Source of the DNA: CADEEN01 sp963783785
GTDB taxonomy: Bacteria > Pseudomonadota > Gammaproteobacteria > Burkholderiales > Burkholderiaceae_C
DNA: 64,000 nt
NCBI GenBank assembly: GCA_963783785.1
Contig: CAWAOQ010000001.1
Span: 62,001 to 126,000 of the forward strand
Direction: 5' to 3'
The position numbers and the translations under genes were made by a program. Shown in pieces: positions 11,249-19,114 of this stretch. How positions within the stretch are numbered: position 1 is the stretch's first letter; the number at the start of each line of letters is the position of its first letter. Below the pieces are notes generated by a model, which saw only the letters and a list, made by a program, of their open reading frames with translations, had not been told where the DNA came from and ran no database searches.

Positions 11249-11848
11249 ATGGCAGAGATCCAGTACTACTTCGCGCCCCAATCGCCCTGGACCTATCTCG
11301 GCCACCTGCGCTTCTGGGACATCGCGCGCCGGCATGGCGCACGCATCGAGGTCCTGCCGGTCGACCTCGGCGGCAAGGTCTTCCCGGTCTCGGGCGGGCA
11401 GCCGCTGGGCAAGCGGGCGCCGCAGCGGCAGGCCTACCGGCTGGTCGAATTGCAGCGTTTTGCCGACTACCTGCACGCGCCGCTGAAGCTGCAGCCGAAG
11501 TACTTTCCGGTGGCCGGCGACGACGCAGCGCGGCTCATCATCGCGGTCGATCTGCACGACGGCGCCGATGCCGCGATGCACATCGCCGACGCCGTGCTCC
11601 GTGCGGTCTGGGTCGAGGAGCGCAACATCGCCGACGAAGCCACGCTGGCCGTGCTGTTGCGGGAGCGCGAACTGCCGGCACGGCGCCTCGAGGACGCGCA
11701 TTCGCAGGCCGTGCAGGAGCGCTACGAAGCCAACACGCAGCGGGCGATCGAGGCCGGGGTGTTCGGGGCACCGAGCTACGTGATCGACGGCGAGATCTTC
11801 TGGGGCCAGGACCGCCTGGATTTCGTCGCGCGAAAGCTCGGCAAATGA
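11249..11848 (+). CDS. DsbA-fold 2-hydroxychromene-2-carboxylate isomerase-like protein
   Basis: A 199-aa cytoplasmic thioredoxin-fold protein. It opens with IQYYFAPQSPWTYLG, where the Ser-Pro at the active-site loop replaces the CxxC of DsbA, as in glutathione-dependent 2-hydroxychromene-2-carboxylate isomerase (naphthalene pathway, NahD) and kappa-class GST relatives. The later GAPSYVIDGEIFWGQDRLDF carries the cis-Pro glutathione-binding loop and conserved C-terminus. No aromatic-degradation genes are nearby, so the true substrate is open. A G-rich stretch (GGGAGGC) precedes the ATG. It is followed by a dispersed repeat and an amidohydrolase gene on the same strand. Confidence 0.8.
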   Translation: MAEIQYYFAPQSPWTYLGHLRFWDIARRHGARIEVLPVDLGGKVFPVSGGQPLGKRAPQRQAYRLVELQRFADYLHAPLKLQPKYFPVAGDDAARLIIAVDLHDGADAAMHIADAVLRAVWVEERNIADEATLAVLLRERELPARRLEDAHSQAVQERYEANTQRAIEAGVFGAPSYVIDGEIFWGQDRLDFVARKLGK

Positions 11849-11915
11849 TGGCCCCGAAGCTCGCTGCACTCGCGCCCCCTGAGGGGATCTCCGGCCGCCG
11901 GGGAGCAGCCTGGTG
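11849..11915. repeat. dispersed GC-rich palindromic repeat, copy B
   Basis: Immediately after the isomerase stop codon. GGCCCCGAAGCTCGCTGCAC then TCGCGCCCCCTGAGGGG closely matches the left half of the copy at 40033-40113 (CCCCCAAGCTCGCTGCGC...CCCCCCGAGGGGG). The right half has diverged. Confidence 0.6.
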
Positions 11916-11935
11916 CCGGCGTGAGCTTCTTCGCG

Positions 11936-12820
11936 ATGCGCCGGCGCACGCTGTTGATCGGCGCGGCCGCGGTCCTCGGCACCGGCGGCATCGCCCGCGC
12001 CGCCGCGCGCTACGACGGCCCGCTGTTCGACGCCCACCTGCACTACAACGACGACGCAGCGGCGCCTCATCCGCTGGACGATGTGCTGGGCCGCATGCGG
12101 CGCAGCGGCGTGCGCGCCATCGTGGCCAACAGCCGGCCGAATGACGGCACGCGCACGCTGGCCAGCGCCACCGAGGCCACCCGCGCCGCCGGCGTGGTCG
12201 TCGTGCCCTTCGTGCGCCTGTACCGCAACCGCGCCGACTACAGCGGTTGGTTCGGCGACGAGACGATCTACCAGATGGTGCTGGCCGAACTGGCCGCCGG
12301 CACGCCGGCCGGACCGTACCGGGGGCTCGGCGAGTTCCACCTCTACGACAGCGCCAACGCCGACGGCCCGGTGGCCGTGCGGCTGATGCGCCTGGCGCAG
12401 CAGCGCGGCCTGGCGGTGCTGGCACATGTCGACGACGTCGCCATCGACAAGCTGATGGGCCATGCGCCCGACGCCAAGCTGATCTGGGCCCACACCGGCA
12501 TCGGCGGCACACCGCCCGAGCGCGTGCGCGAGTTGATGCGGCGCCACCCGAGCCTGCTCGGCGAGTTGTCGTACCGGCCCGGGCTGATCGACGACGGCCG
12601 GCTGTCGTCGGCGTGGCGCGCGCTGCTCACCGACTGGCCCGCACGTTTTCTGATCGGCTCCGATACCTGGATCAATGCCCGCTGGCAGCACTACGAAGCG
12701 CTGATGGACGAGGCCCGCGCCTGGCTCGGCGAACTGCCGCCGACGCTGGCTCAGCGCATCGGCTGGGGCAACGGCGCGGCGCTGTTCGGGCTGGCTGGCC
12801 CGGCGCCCTTGCGCAGCTGA
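11936..12820 (+). CDS. amidohydrolase-family protein with Tat-like signal
   Basis: About 294 aa. MRRRTLLIGAAAVLG resembles a twin-arginine export signal ending about GIARA. The mature part is a TIM-barrel metal-dependent hydrolase: LFDAHLHYN (the HxH metal pair), LAHVDDVAIDKL, LIWAHTGIGG (metal His) and LIGSDTW (catalytic Asp) come in the order seen in the Amidohydro_2 family. An upstream in-frame GTG at 11921 is an alternative start; I prefer the ATG because it puts the arginines at the N-terminus. The substrate is unknown. A bidirectional terminator follows. Confidence 0.8.
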   Translation: MRRRTLLIGAAAVLGTGGIARAAARYDGPLFDAHLHYNDDAAAPHPLDDVLGRMRRSGVRAIVANSRPNDGTRTLASATEATRAAGVVVVPFVRLYRNRADYSGWFGDETIYQMVLAELAAGTPAGPYRGLGEFHLYDSANADGPVAVRLMRLAQQRGLAVLAHVDDVAIDKLMGHAPDAKLIWAHTGIGGTPPERVRELMRRHPSLLGELSYRPGLIDDGRLSSAWRALLTDWPARFLIGSDTWINARWQHYEALMDEARAWLGELPPTLAQRIGWGNGAALFGLAGPAPLRS

Positions 12821-12829
12821 CGCGCCATG

Positions 12830-12858
12830 AAAAAAGCCGGTGCAAGGCACCGGCTTTT
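12830..12858. terminator. bidirectional intrinsic terminator
   Basis: Inverted repeat AAAAGCCGGTGC-aag-GCACCGGCTTTT between two convergent genes. It has a U-tract in both orientations, so it can end the amidohydrolase transcript and the SWIB transcript alike. Confidence 0.9.
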
Positions 12859-12895
12859 CCGCACGGGCAGCCCGCAGGCCACCCTCTGCGCAAGA

Positions 12896-13312
12896 TCACT
12901 TCAGATGGGCGTTGATCATCTTGGTCATCTCGAACATCGACGCTTGCGCCTTCTTGAAGATTTCCTTCAGCTTGGCATCGGCGTTGATCATTCGGCGGTT
13001 GACTGCGTCCTGCAGCTTGTTCTTCTTGATGTACTCCCAGACCTTCTTGGTCACTTCGGTGCGGGGGTACGGGCCCTTGCCGATGATGGCGGCCAGCGCG
13101 TCGCTCGGCGTCATCGCCTTCATGAACGCCGCGTTGGGGGTGCGCTTCTTCGCCGGCGCCTTGGCCTTCTTGGCCGGGGCCTTCTTCGCAGGCGCCTTCT
13201 TGGCGGGAGCCTTCTTGGCCGGAGCCTTCACCGGCGGCTTGGCGGCCGCCTTCTTGGCCGGGGCCTTCTTCGCGGCGGCCTTCTTGGCCGGAGCCTTCTT
13301 CGCAGTTGCCAT
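12896..13312 (-). CDS. SWIB/MDM2-domain protein with histone-H1-like lysine/alanine repeats
   Basis: A 138-aa basic protein. Residues 1 to about 58 are built from repeats of the type AKKAPAKKA, as in bacterial histone-H1-like and nucleoid proteins. The rest (about 60-138) is a compact SWIB/MDM2 domain: SDALAAIIGKGPYPRTEVTK, VWEYIKKNKLQD and LKEIFKKAQASMFEMTK. Together these suggest a DNA- or chromatin-associated protein; stand-alone SWIB proteins are known in chlamydiae and many beta-proteobacteria. The role is not established. Repeat number may vary between strains. The start is the ATG at 13310-13312, before the repeats. Confidence 0.88.
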   Translation of the reverse strand: MATAKKAPAKKAAAKKAPAKKAAAKPPVKAPAKKAPAKKAPAKKAPAKKAKAPAKKRTPNAAFMKAMTPSDALAAIIGKGPYPRTEVTKKVWEYIKKNKLQDAVNRRMINADAKLKEIFKKAQASMFEMTKMINAHLK

Positions 13313-13498
13313 GTCAATTTTCTCCATCAAGGATGTTGTTGATGTGCCGGGTGTGGGTGAGAGTCGCATGAACTCTCTTTTCTCAGCAGGCACCCTGCGG
13401 CGCGAATGGTACTGCGTGAAACACGCCGCGCAAAGCGGTTTTCCCTCTGAGAACGCGCTTTTTTCCCTCTGCAGCGGCTGTTTTGTCGCACGGCGGCA

Positions 13499-14464
13499 TC
13501 ACTGCGCGTGCGGGTCTTCGATCTTCGGCGCTGTGTGCACGCTCCACAGCATCGTCGCCGAGAGGATCGCCACCACCACGCCGAGCGACAGCGCGACCGG
13601 AATCTTCACCACGTCGATCAGCAGCATCTTGCTGCCGATGAACACCAGCACCAGCGCCAGGCCATAGCTCAGCAGGTGGAACCTGGCGGCTGCCGCAGCG
13701 AGCAGGAAGTACATCGCGCGCAGGCCGAGGATGGCGAAGATGTTGGAGGTCAGCACGATGAACGGATCGCTGGTGATGGCGAAGATCGCCGGGATCGAGT
13801 CGACCGCGAAGATCACGTCGGTCAGCCCGACCATCGCGATCACCAGCAGCAGCGGCGTGGCGATGCGCTTGCCGTTTTCGCGGGTGAAGAACTTCTCGCC
13901 GTCGAAACCGCGGCTCACCGGCATCAGCCGCCGCAGCAGCTTGAGCGCCGGGTTGCTCTCGAGGTCGGGCTCCTTGCCGGCCGCCCACCACATCTTGATC
14001 CCGGTGGCCAGCAGGAAGGCGCCGAACAGGTACAGCACCCAGTGGAAGTGCGCGATCAGCCAGGCGCCGAGCAGGATCATCACCGTGCGCAGCACGATCG
14101 CGCCGATGATGCCGATCATCAGCACCCGCTTCTGGAAGGCCGGCGGCACCGCGAAGTAGGTGAAGATCATCAGGAAGACGAAGATGTTGTCGACCGCCAG
14201 GCTCTTCTCGATCAGGTAGCCGGTCAGGAACTCCATCGACTTGGCGTTGGCGACGGCGCTGCCGTGGTCCTGCGCCACCGCCCACCAGAACAGCGCGTTG
14301 AAGGCCAGGCTCAGTCCGACCCACACCAGCGACCAGTTCAGTGCCTCCTTGACGGAGACACTCTGTGCGCCCTGCTTCTTCAGCACGGCGAAGTCGACGA
14401 ACAAGGCGACGAGAACAGAACAGACGAAGAAGATCCACAGCCAGGCAGGCGCAATCGTGTCCAT
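13499..14464 (-). CDS. TerC/Alx-family integral membrane protein, probable manganese exporter
   Basis: A 321-aa polytopic inner-membrane protein with about 8-9 helices. Family signatures are NWSLVWVGLSLAFNALFWW, YLIEKSLAVDNIFVF and GLTDVIFAVDSIPAIFAIT; the intramembrane Asp residues (LAVDN, FAVDS) are the expected metal ligands. Relatives (Alx, MeeF, YkoY) export Mn2+, possibly to load secreted enzymes. A yybP-ykoY riboswitch in its leader strongly supports Mn2+ control and a Mn-homeostasis role. This is firmer evidence than the older tellurite-resistance name. Confidence 0.92.
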   Translation of the reverse strand: MDTIAPAWLWIFFVCSVLVALFVDFAVLKKQGAQSVSVKEALNWSLVWVGLSLAFNALFWWAVAQDHGSAVANAKSMEFLTGYLIEKSLAVDNIFVFLMIFTYFAVPPAFQKRVLMIGIIGAIVLRTVMILLGAWLIAHFHWVLYLFGAFLLATGIKMWWAAGKEPDLESNPALKLLRRLMPVSRGFDGEKFFTRENGKRIATPLLLVIAMVGLTDVIFAVDSIPAIFAITSDPFIVLTSNIFAILGLRAMYFLLAAAAARFHLLSYGLALVLVFIGSKMLLIDVVKIPVALSLGVVVAILSATMLWSVHTAPKIEDPHAQ

Positions 14465-14529
14465 GGGACTCCCAATGAAGTTGGCAATGACGAAGCGCCG
14501 AAAGGTCTGGCATGGGAGGCGGGAAGCAT

Positions 14530-14628
14530 CCTGCGAGCCCGAGAGCCTGGCGAGCGCCAGGCTCCGTACTGACGGGGCCGCGGCAGCGCGTGGCGCTGCG
14601 AGCTACTCCCCTTTCGACGGGCGCGATT
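14530..14628 (-). promoter_or_regulatory. yybP-ykoY manganese riboswitch
   Basis: The leader of the TerC gene, read on the minus strand, contains AAAGGGGAGTAGCTC, the near-invariant loop-1 sequence of the yybP-ykoY class. After a GC-rich hairpin it contains CCGTCAGTACGG, which matches the conserved CGTCA-containing loop 3. Flanking GCGCCCG and CGGGCTCGC can pair as stem P1. A strong hairpin (AGCCTGGCG / CGCCAGGCT) lies between loop 3 and P1. In known members two facing loops bind Mn2+ and turn the downstream exporter gene on. The start codon is about 65 bases downstream. Confidence 0.85.
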
Positions 14629-14701
14629 ATCCCGTCGCGGCAATAGCCCTCGCCAGGCTGAGGCCAAGCGGCCCCACCTTGGCTTACCATCTCGCGAACC
14701 T

Positions 14702-15055
14702 ATGAAGCTCATCGCCCGTTGGCTGTTGCTGGCCGCCGCCCTGTTGCTGGTGGCCTACCTCTACCCTGGCGTCACCGTCACCAGTTTCGGTGCGGCGATG
14801 GTCGCGGCCTTCGTGCTCGGCCTGCTCAACACCGTGGTGCGGCCGTTGCTGGTGCTGCTGACACTGCCGGTGACGCTGCTGACGCTCGGGCTGTTCCTGT
14901 TCGTCATCAACGCGCTGATGTTCTGGGCCGCGGCCTACCTGCTCGAAGGGCTCAACGTCAACGGTTTTGCCGCGGCGCTGATCGGCTCGCTGATCTACAG
15001 CCTGTGCGGGATGGTCATCGACGTGGCCATCGAGCGCCTCTTCAACAGCGCCTGA
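14702..15055 (+). CDS. small four-helix membrane protein, phage-holin-like family (DUF360)
   Basis: A 117-aa protein, almost entirely hydrophobic, with four predicted helices (about 4-22, 28-48, 52-78, 88-110). Motifs such as FVLGLLNTVVRPLLVLLTLPVTLLTLGLF are typical of the family named after a mycobacterial phage holin. Most members are chromosomal, and there is no lysin or phage gene here, so a lysis role is unlikely. It sits alone, divergent from the riboswitch-controlled TerC gene and convergent with the M48 protease gene. Confidence 0.85.
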   Translation: MKLIARWLLLAAALLLVAYLYPGVTVTSFGAAMVAAFVLGLLNTVVRPLLVLLTLPVTLLTLGLFLFVINALMFWAAAYLLEGLNVNGFAAALIGSLIYSLCGMVIDVAIERLFNSA

Positions 15056-15068
15056 GCGGACCTCTGCG

Positions 15069-16709
15069 CTACTGCGGCGGGCGCTCTTCGCGCTCTCCGC
15101 GCGCGGCGGCCAGTTGCGCGCGACGCTGGGCACTGATGTCGCGCAGCCGCGCGTCGATGATCGAAACCTCGATGAAATCCGGGGCGCCAGTGGCGTTGCG
15201 CGCCAGGCGCTGGGCGGCGCGCAGGCGATCGATCGCGCCGCCGAGGTCCCCGAGCGCGGCGCGCGCCTCGGCCTCGGCGCGCAGCGCGCGCAGGTGCAAT
15301 CCGAGGGCCTCGGCGCACTGGGCCAGCATGGACCACGCGGCGGCATCCTGGCGCCGCTCTGCGACCCAGGTCTGCAGCGCTTCGGTGCTCGCCCGCAGTG
15401 CGGCGTTGTTGCCGCCGCGCGCCGCCTCCAGGGCCGCCTGCGCCCGCGCCAGCAGCAGCGGCCGCGCTCCAGCGCCGGCCGTGTCCGACGTGGCTGCAAG
15501 CGCGGGGGCCTCGAGCAGCGCCAGTGCGCGCTGCGCCTGCCCGTTGGCCAGCAGCGCCTGCGCCTGCAGCAGCGTCAGCGCGCGGGCAGCCCGCGCATCG
15601 CCCGGCGCGACGCTGCGCGCCAAGGCCAGCGCGGCGTCGGCAGCGGCCTGCGCGCGTGCGGCGTCGCGCAGTTGCAGCGACGCCAGCGCACTGGCGTACA
15701 GCGACACGGTCTGCTCGATCGGCGTGACGGCTTTGGCGGCCGGCGGTGCGTCCAGCTCCTGCTGGCGGCGCAGCGATTGCACGCTGCCGTCCATCAACAC
15801 CCGGGCGCGGGCGCGCATCAGCAGATGGTCCAGCGGCGCCTGGGCGGCGCTGCGCGGGCCGGTTGCGGCCTCGACGCGGGTGCGCGCCTCGCCGATCCGC
15901 TCGACCGTCAGCGGGTGCGTGCGCAGGTACGGGTAGGCACCGCTGTCGTTCAACCGCGAAGCGTTGTCGAGCTTCTCGAACATCGCGGCCATGCCGGCCG
16001 GCGCAAAGCCGGCGCCGCTGAAGACACCCCAGCCGATGCGGTCGGCCTCGCGCTCCATGTCGCGCGAGAAGTTGAGCTGGCCCTGCACCATCGCCGCCTG
16101 GCTGCCCACGATCACGGCCTGCGCGGCATCGCCGCTGCCGGCGCGGCTGGCGGCCAGCACCCCCAGCACCATCGCGGCCAGGCCAACCAGTGATTGCCGG
16201 CTGGCGCTGGCGATGCCGCGCGCGATGTGGCGCTGCGTCACGTGCGACAGCTCGTGGGCCAGCACCGAAGCCAGCTCGTCGCGGCTGGCGGTCATCGAAA
16301 TCAGGCCCAGGTGCACGCCGACGAAGCCGCCCGGCAGCGCGAACGCGTTGACCGCACGGTCGCGCACCAGGAAGGTCTCCCAGGCGAGCAGCGCATCGGT
16401 CTCGGCCGTGATGTCGCCGCGCTGGCGCGCCGCGGCCACCAGCGGCGACCACAGCGAATAGAGGTAGTCGAGCAGCAGCGGATCGTCGAGATAGTCCGGG
16501 TCGCGACGCAACTCGCCCATGATCTGGTCACCCAGCCGGCGCTCGGTGCCGACGGTGAAGTCTTCTCCGGCGGAGTCGCCGAGCGCGGGCAGCCGGATCG
16601 CCGACGGGGCCGGCGTCGGTGCGGGGGTGCTGGTCTGCGCGACGAGCGACGCGGAGAATGCGGCCGCCAGCGCGGCAACCAGCAACAGGGAGGCGGGAGC
16701 TTTGTTCAT
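15069..16709 (-). CDS. periplasmic M48 metalloprotease with TPR-like C-terminus (BepA/YfgC type)
   Basis: 546 aa. The signal peptide (MNKAPASLLLVAALAAAFSA) is followed by an M48 zinc protease domain with HELSH (about 152-156) and the downstream metal ligand in SRDMEREADRIG. The C-terminal half is rich in Ala/Leu helices in TPR-like pairs (LQLRDAARAQAAADAALALA, ALLANGQAQRALALLEAPAL). This layout matches BepA, which checks assembly of outer-membrane beta-barrel proteins such as LptD. The family motif NAFALPGGFVGVHLGLI is also present. It is divergent from moaC, 49 bases away. Confidence 0.92.
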   Translation of the reverse strand: MNKAPASLLLVAALAAAFSASLVAQTSTPAPTPAPSAIRLPALGDSAGEDFTVGTERRLGDQIMGELRRDPDYLDDPLLLDYLYSLWSPLVAAARQRGDITAETDALLAWETFLVRDRAVNAFALPGGFVGVHLGLISMTASRDELASVLAHELSHVTQRHIARGIASASRQSLVGLAAMVLGVLAASRAGSGDAAQAVIVGSQAAMVQGQLNFSRDMEREADRIGWGVFSGAGFAPAGMAAMFEKLDNASRLNDSGAYPYLRTHPLTVERIGEARTRVEAATGPRSAAQAPLDHLLMRARARVLMDGSVQSLRRQQELDAPPAAKAVTPIEQTVSLYASALASLQLRDAARAQAAADAALALARSVAPGDARAARALTLLQAQALLANGQAQRALALLEAPALAATSDTAGAGARPLLLARAQAALEAARGGNNAALRASTEALQTWVAERRQDAAAWSMLAQCAEALGLHLRALRAEAEARAALGDLGGAIDRLRAAQRLARNATGAPDFIEVSIIDARLRDISAQRRAQLAAARGEREERPPQ

Positions 16710-16758
16710 CAGGGCGTGGCTATCATGCACCGGCCACATTGCTGCAACGTTTCCGATC

Positions 16759-17269
16759 ATGACCGAGCCGACCTCCCCGCTGACGCACTTCGACCCCCAC
16801 GGCCAGGCCCACATGGTCGACGTGGGGGCCAAGCCCGCGAGCCACCGCGTGGCGGTGGCGCAGGGTTCGATCCGCATGCAGCCGGCCACGTTCGAGCTGA
16901 TCGCCGCGCGGCAACGCCAAGAAGGGCGACGTGATCGGCATCGCGCGGATCGCCGCGATCCAGGCCGCCAAGCGCACCGCCGAGCTGATCCCGCTGTGCC
17001 ACCCGATCGCGCTCACCCGCGTGGCCGCCGAGTTCAGGCTCGATGCGCAGCTGCCCGGCGTGCATTGCACCGTCACCGCCGAGACGGTCGGCGCCACCGG
17101 CGTCGAGATGGAAGCGCTGACCGCCGTGCAGATCGGCCTGCTGACGATCTACGACATGTGCAAAGCCGCCGACCGCGGCATGGTCATCGACGGCGTGCGC
17201 CTGCTCGAGAAGCGCGGCGGCAAGTCGGGGGAGTGGGTCGGCGCGGCGCCGGCCTCGCCCGCTACCTGA
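16759..17269 (+). CDS. moaC: cyclic pyranopterin monophosphate synthase MoaC (one frameshift)
   Basis: 169 aa restored. MoaC converts the MoaA product to cyclic pyranopterin monophosphate in molybdenum cofactor synthesis. The N-terminus (LTHFDPHGQAHMVDVGAK) is in one frame and the core (GIARIAAIQAAKRTAELIPL, CHPIALT, TVGATGVEMEALTAV, YDMCKAADRGM, the active-site lysine and aspartate region) is in another. The break is at about 16910: GCGCGGCAAC carries one extra base relative to the family reading AAGNAKKGD. Otherwise the gene is full length, so sequencing error is likely. Its 3' end overlaps the convergent O-antigen ligase gene by 8 bases. Confidence 0.93.
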
Positions 17270-18987
17270 AATCGCGCCAATCGAGCGCCCGCGATGGCGG
17301 GTCGCACTGGAACGGGCGCGGCTGCAGCGTGGCATCGGCGCACGGGGCGAAGAATTCGTCGGCAGCCGGGTTGCGGAATTCGCGCAGGCGTGCGGCCAGG
17401 TGGCGCGCGCGCTCGATGTCGCCACTCTGGGCCAGCGCCTCGGCCCAGGCGATCATCAGCCGCGTGTCGAGCAGGTAGTGCGAAGCGCGGGCGAATGCCG
17501 GCATCGCATCGGCCGGGCGCTCGGCGGTGGTGGCGGCCGCGTAGTCGGCGTGGTGGGCGAAGAACCAGCTGCGCTGGCCGGCGGCGATGCGCTCTTCGAG
17601 CGGCGCGGCCGCGGCCGGCGGCGAGAAGATCACCACCACGCGGTAGAAGTCGACCACGACGACCAGGGCCGCGACGGCCATGGCGACGCCGGCCGCCACC
17701 GGCCAGCGCGGCCATCCGGCACCGGCTCGCGAACCGGGCACCTCTGGCGCCGCGCCCAGGCACAGCCCCCAGACCAGCGCCGTCGGCAGCAGGAAGTGCG
17801 CGTACCAGAGCGGGTACTCGAGCTGGCTGTGCAAGGCCATCAGCAGCACCATCACGAAGGCGGCGCGCAGCGCGGCACCGCGCTCGCCGGCAACCGCCAG
17901 GCTGCGCCGCCAGGCCTGCCACAGCGCCAGCGCCAGCAGCGCCAGCACCGCCAGCGCCAGCGGCAGGCCCAGTTCGGCCGCCAGTTGCAGCGGCAGGTTG
18001 TGGGTGTGGTCGAAGAAGGCGACGGGCCGCTGCGGGAACGGCGTCAGCGACCAGGCGAAGTTGAACTCGCCGAAGCCCACGCCCAGCCACGGGTGGGCGC
18101 GGATCAGGCCCAGCGTGTCGCGCCAGATCGCAAAGCGCGATGCGGAGAGGTCGCCCTCGCCGATGCGCGCCGCGGCACCGATGGCATGCACCGAATGCAG
18201 CGACGCCCACCAGGCCGCGAGCCCCCAGCTGGCCGCGCACAGCAGCGGCGCCGCCAGCAGCAGGCCGCGCGAAAAGCGCGACAGGCGGCCGTCGAGCGCG
18301 CCCCACAGCGCCAGCACCGCGATGCCGACCAGCCCGGTGCGCGAGCCCGACAGCGTGACGCCCAGCACCATCAACGCGAACAGCCCCACCGCGGCCGCAC
18401 GCCGCGCCGGCGTGCGCCGCGAGCGCGCCGAGCTCGACCAAAGGCACCACCGCCACCGCCGACCAGAGCAGCAGCGTGGCCAGGTGGTTGGGTTGGCGCA
18501 TGTTGCCCACGGCGCGGCCGGCCAGCCCGGAGCGCGCGATCCAGTCGCCGTCGGCCAGCGCCGGCGCGAACACCTGCACCACCGCGATGGCGCTGCTGCA
18601 CACGCCGGCCGCGACCCAGGCAGCGAAGAAGGCCGACATCAGCGCCGGCGTCGGCCGCAGCGCCGCGCCGCCGAGCGCGAGCCCGGCGGTCGCCACCAGC
18701 AGGCCCGCCGCGGAGAGGCTCATGGCCCAGGGCAGCACGCCGACCGCGCTGGACAGCAGCGCGGCGGCGGCGACCAGCAGCAGCGCTGCCACGAGAGCGG
18801 CCGAACGCGACGCCGCGCCGCGCAGGCTGCCGGTGCAGGCCGGCGCCAGGGCGGCCATCGCCAGGCCCCACAAGCCCAGCGCCGCGGCCTGGTTGAACAG
18901 CGTCGGCGACGGCGGGAGGTTGTATGCGATCAGGCCGGGCAGCAGCGCCGCGGCCCACAGCAGCGCAGCCGTCACGAGCGCTCGCAC
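17262..18987 (-). CDS. O-antigen ligase / pilin O-oligosaccharyltransferase (PglL-TfpO type), one frameshift
   Basis: About 574 aa restored, with roughly 12-13 membrane helices. The Wzy_C signature region has NMRQPNHLATLLL, VTLSGSRTGLVGIAVL, HPWLGVGFGEFNFAW and FDHTHNLPLQLAAELGLPLAL. A later QLEYPLWYAHFLLPTALVWG and a soluble C-terminal region match PglL-like ligases that move a lipid-linked glycan onto pilin or another acceptor. Clustering with pilin genes supports pilin as the substrate. The frame breaks near 18400-18430 (one extra base). I take the GTG at 18985-18987 as start; no ATG fits. A second, ruined copy lies directly upstream. Confidence 0.8.
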
Positions 18988-19114
18988 TGAAGTGAGGGCG
19001 GACCCGCACCGCGATCACGTGGCAATGCCGCAGCGTTGGTGGCAGCGAACGCCGAAACCGCAACGCGTGCAGGCCGCAAATAACATGCGCGAGAGCCTAC
19101 ACCGCCGCAGCGGA

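Noticed and set aside
12896..13312. CRISPR-like array in the regularly spaced repeats
   Set aside because: The repeats are codon repeats for AKKAP-type residues in an open frame, not repeats separated by unique spacers. I saw no other spaced-repeat array.
13499..14464. Tellurite resistance determinant
   Set aside because: The TerC name is historical. The yybP-ykoY leader and Asp motifs point to manganese export, and no other ter genes are present.
14702..15055. Phage holin / prophage remnant
   Set aside because: The protein belongs to a chromosomal family named after a holin. No other phage gene, attachment site or lysin is nearby.
16759..17269. Programmed +1 frameshifting in moaC, mrdA and other genes
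   Set aside because: The break sites share no slippery motif or stop-adjacent pattern and occur in many unrelated genes. Insertion-type sequence error explains them all.
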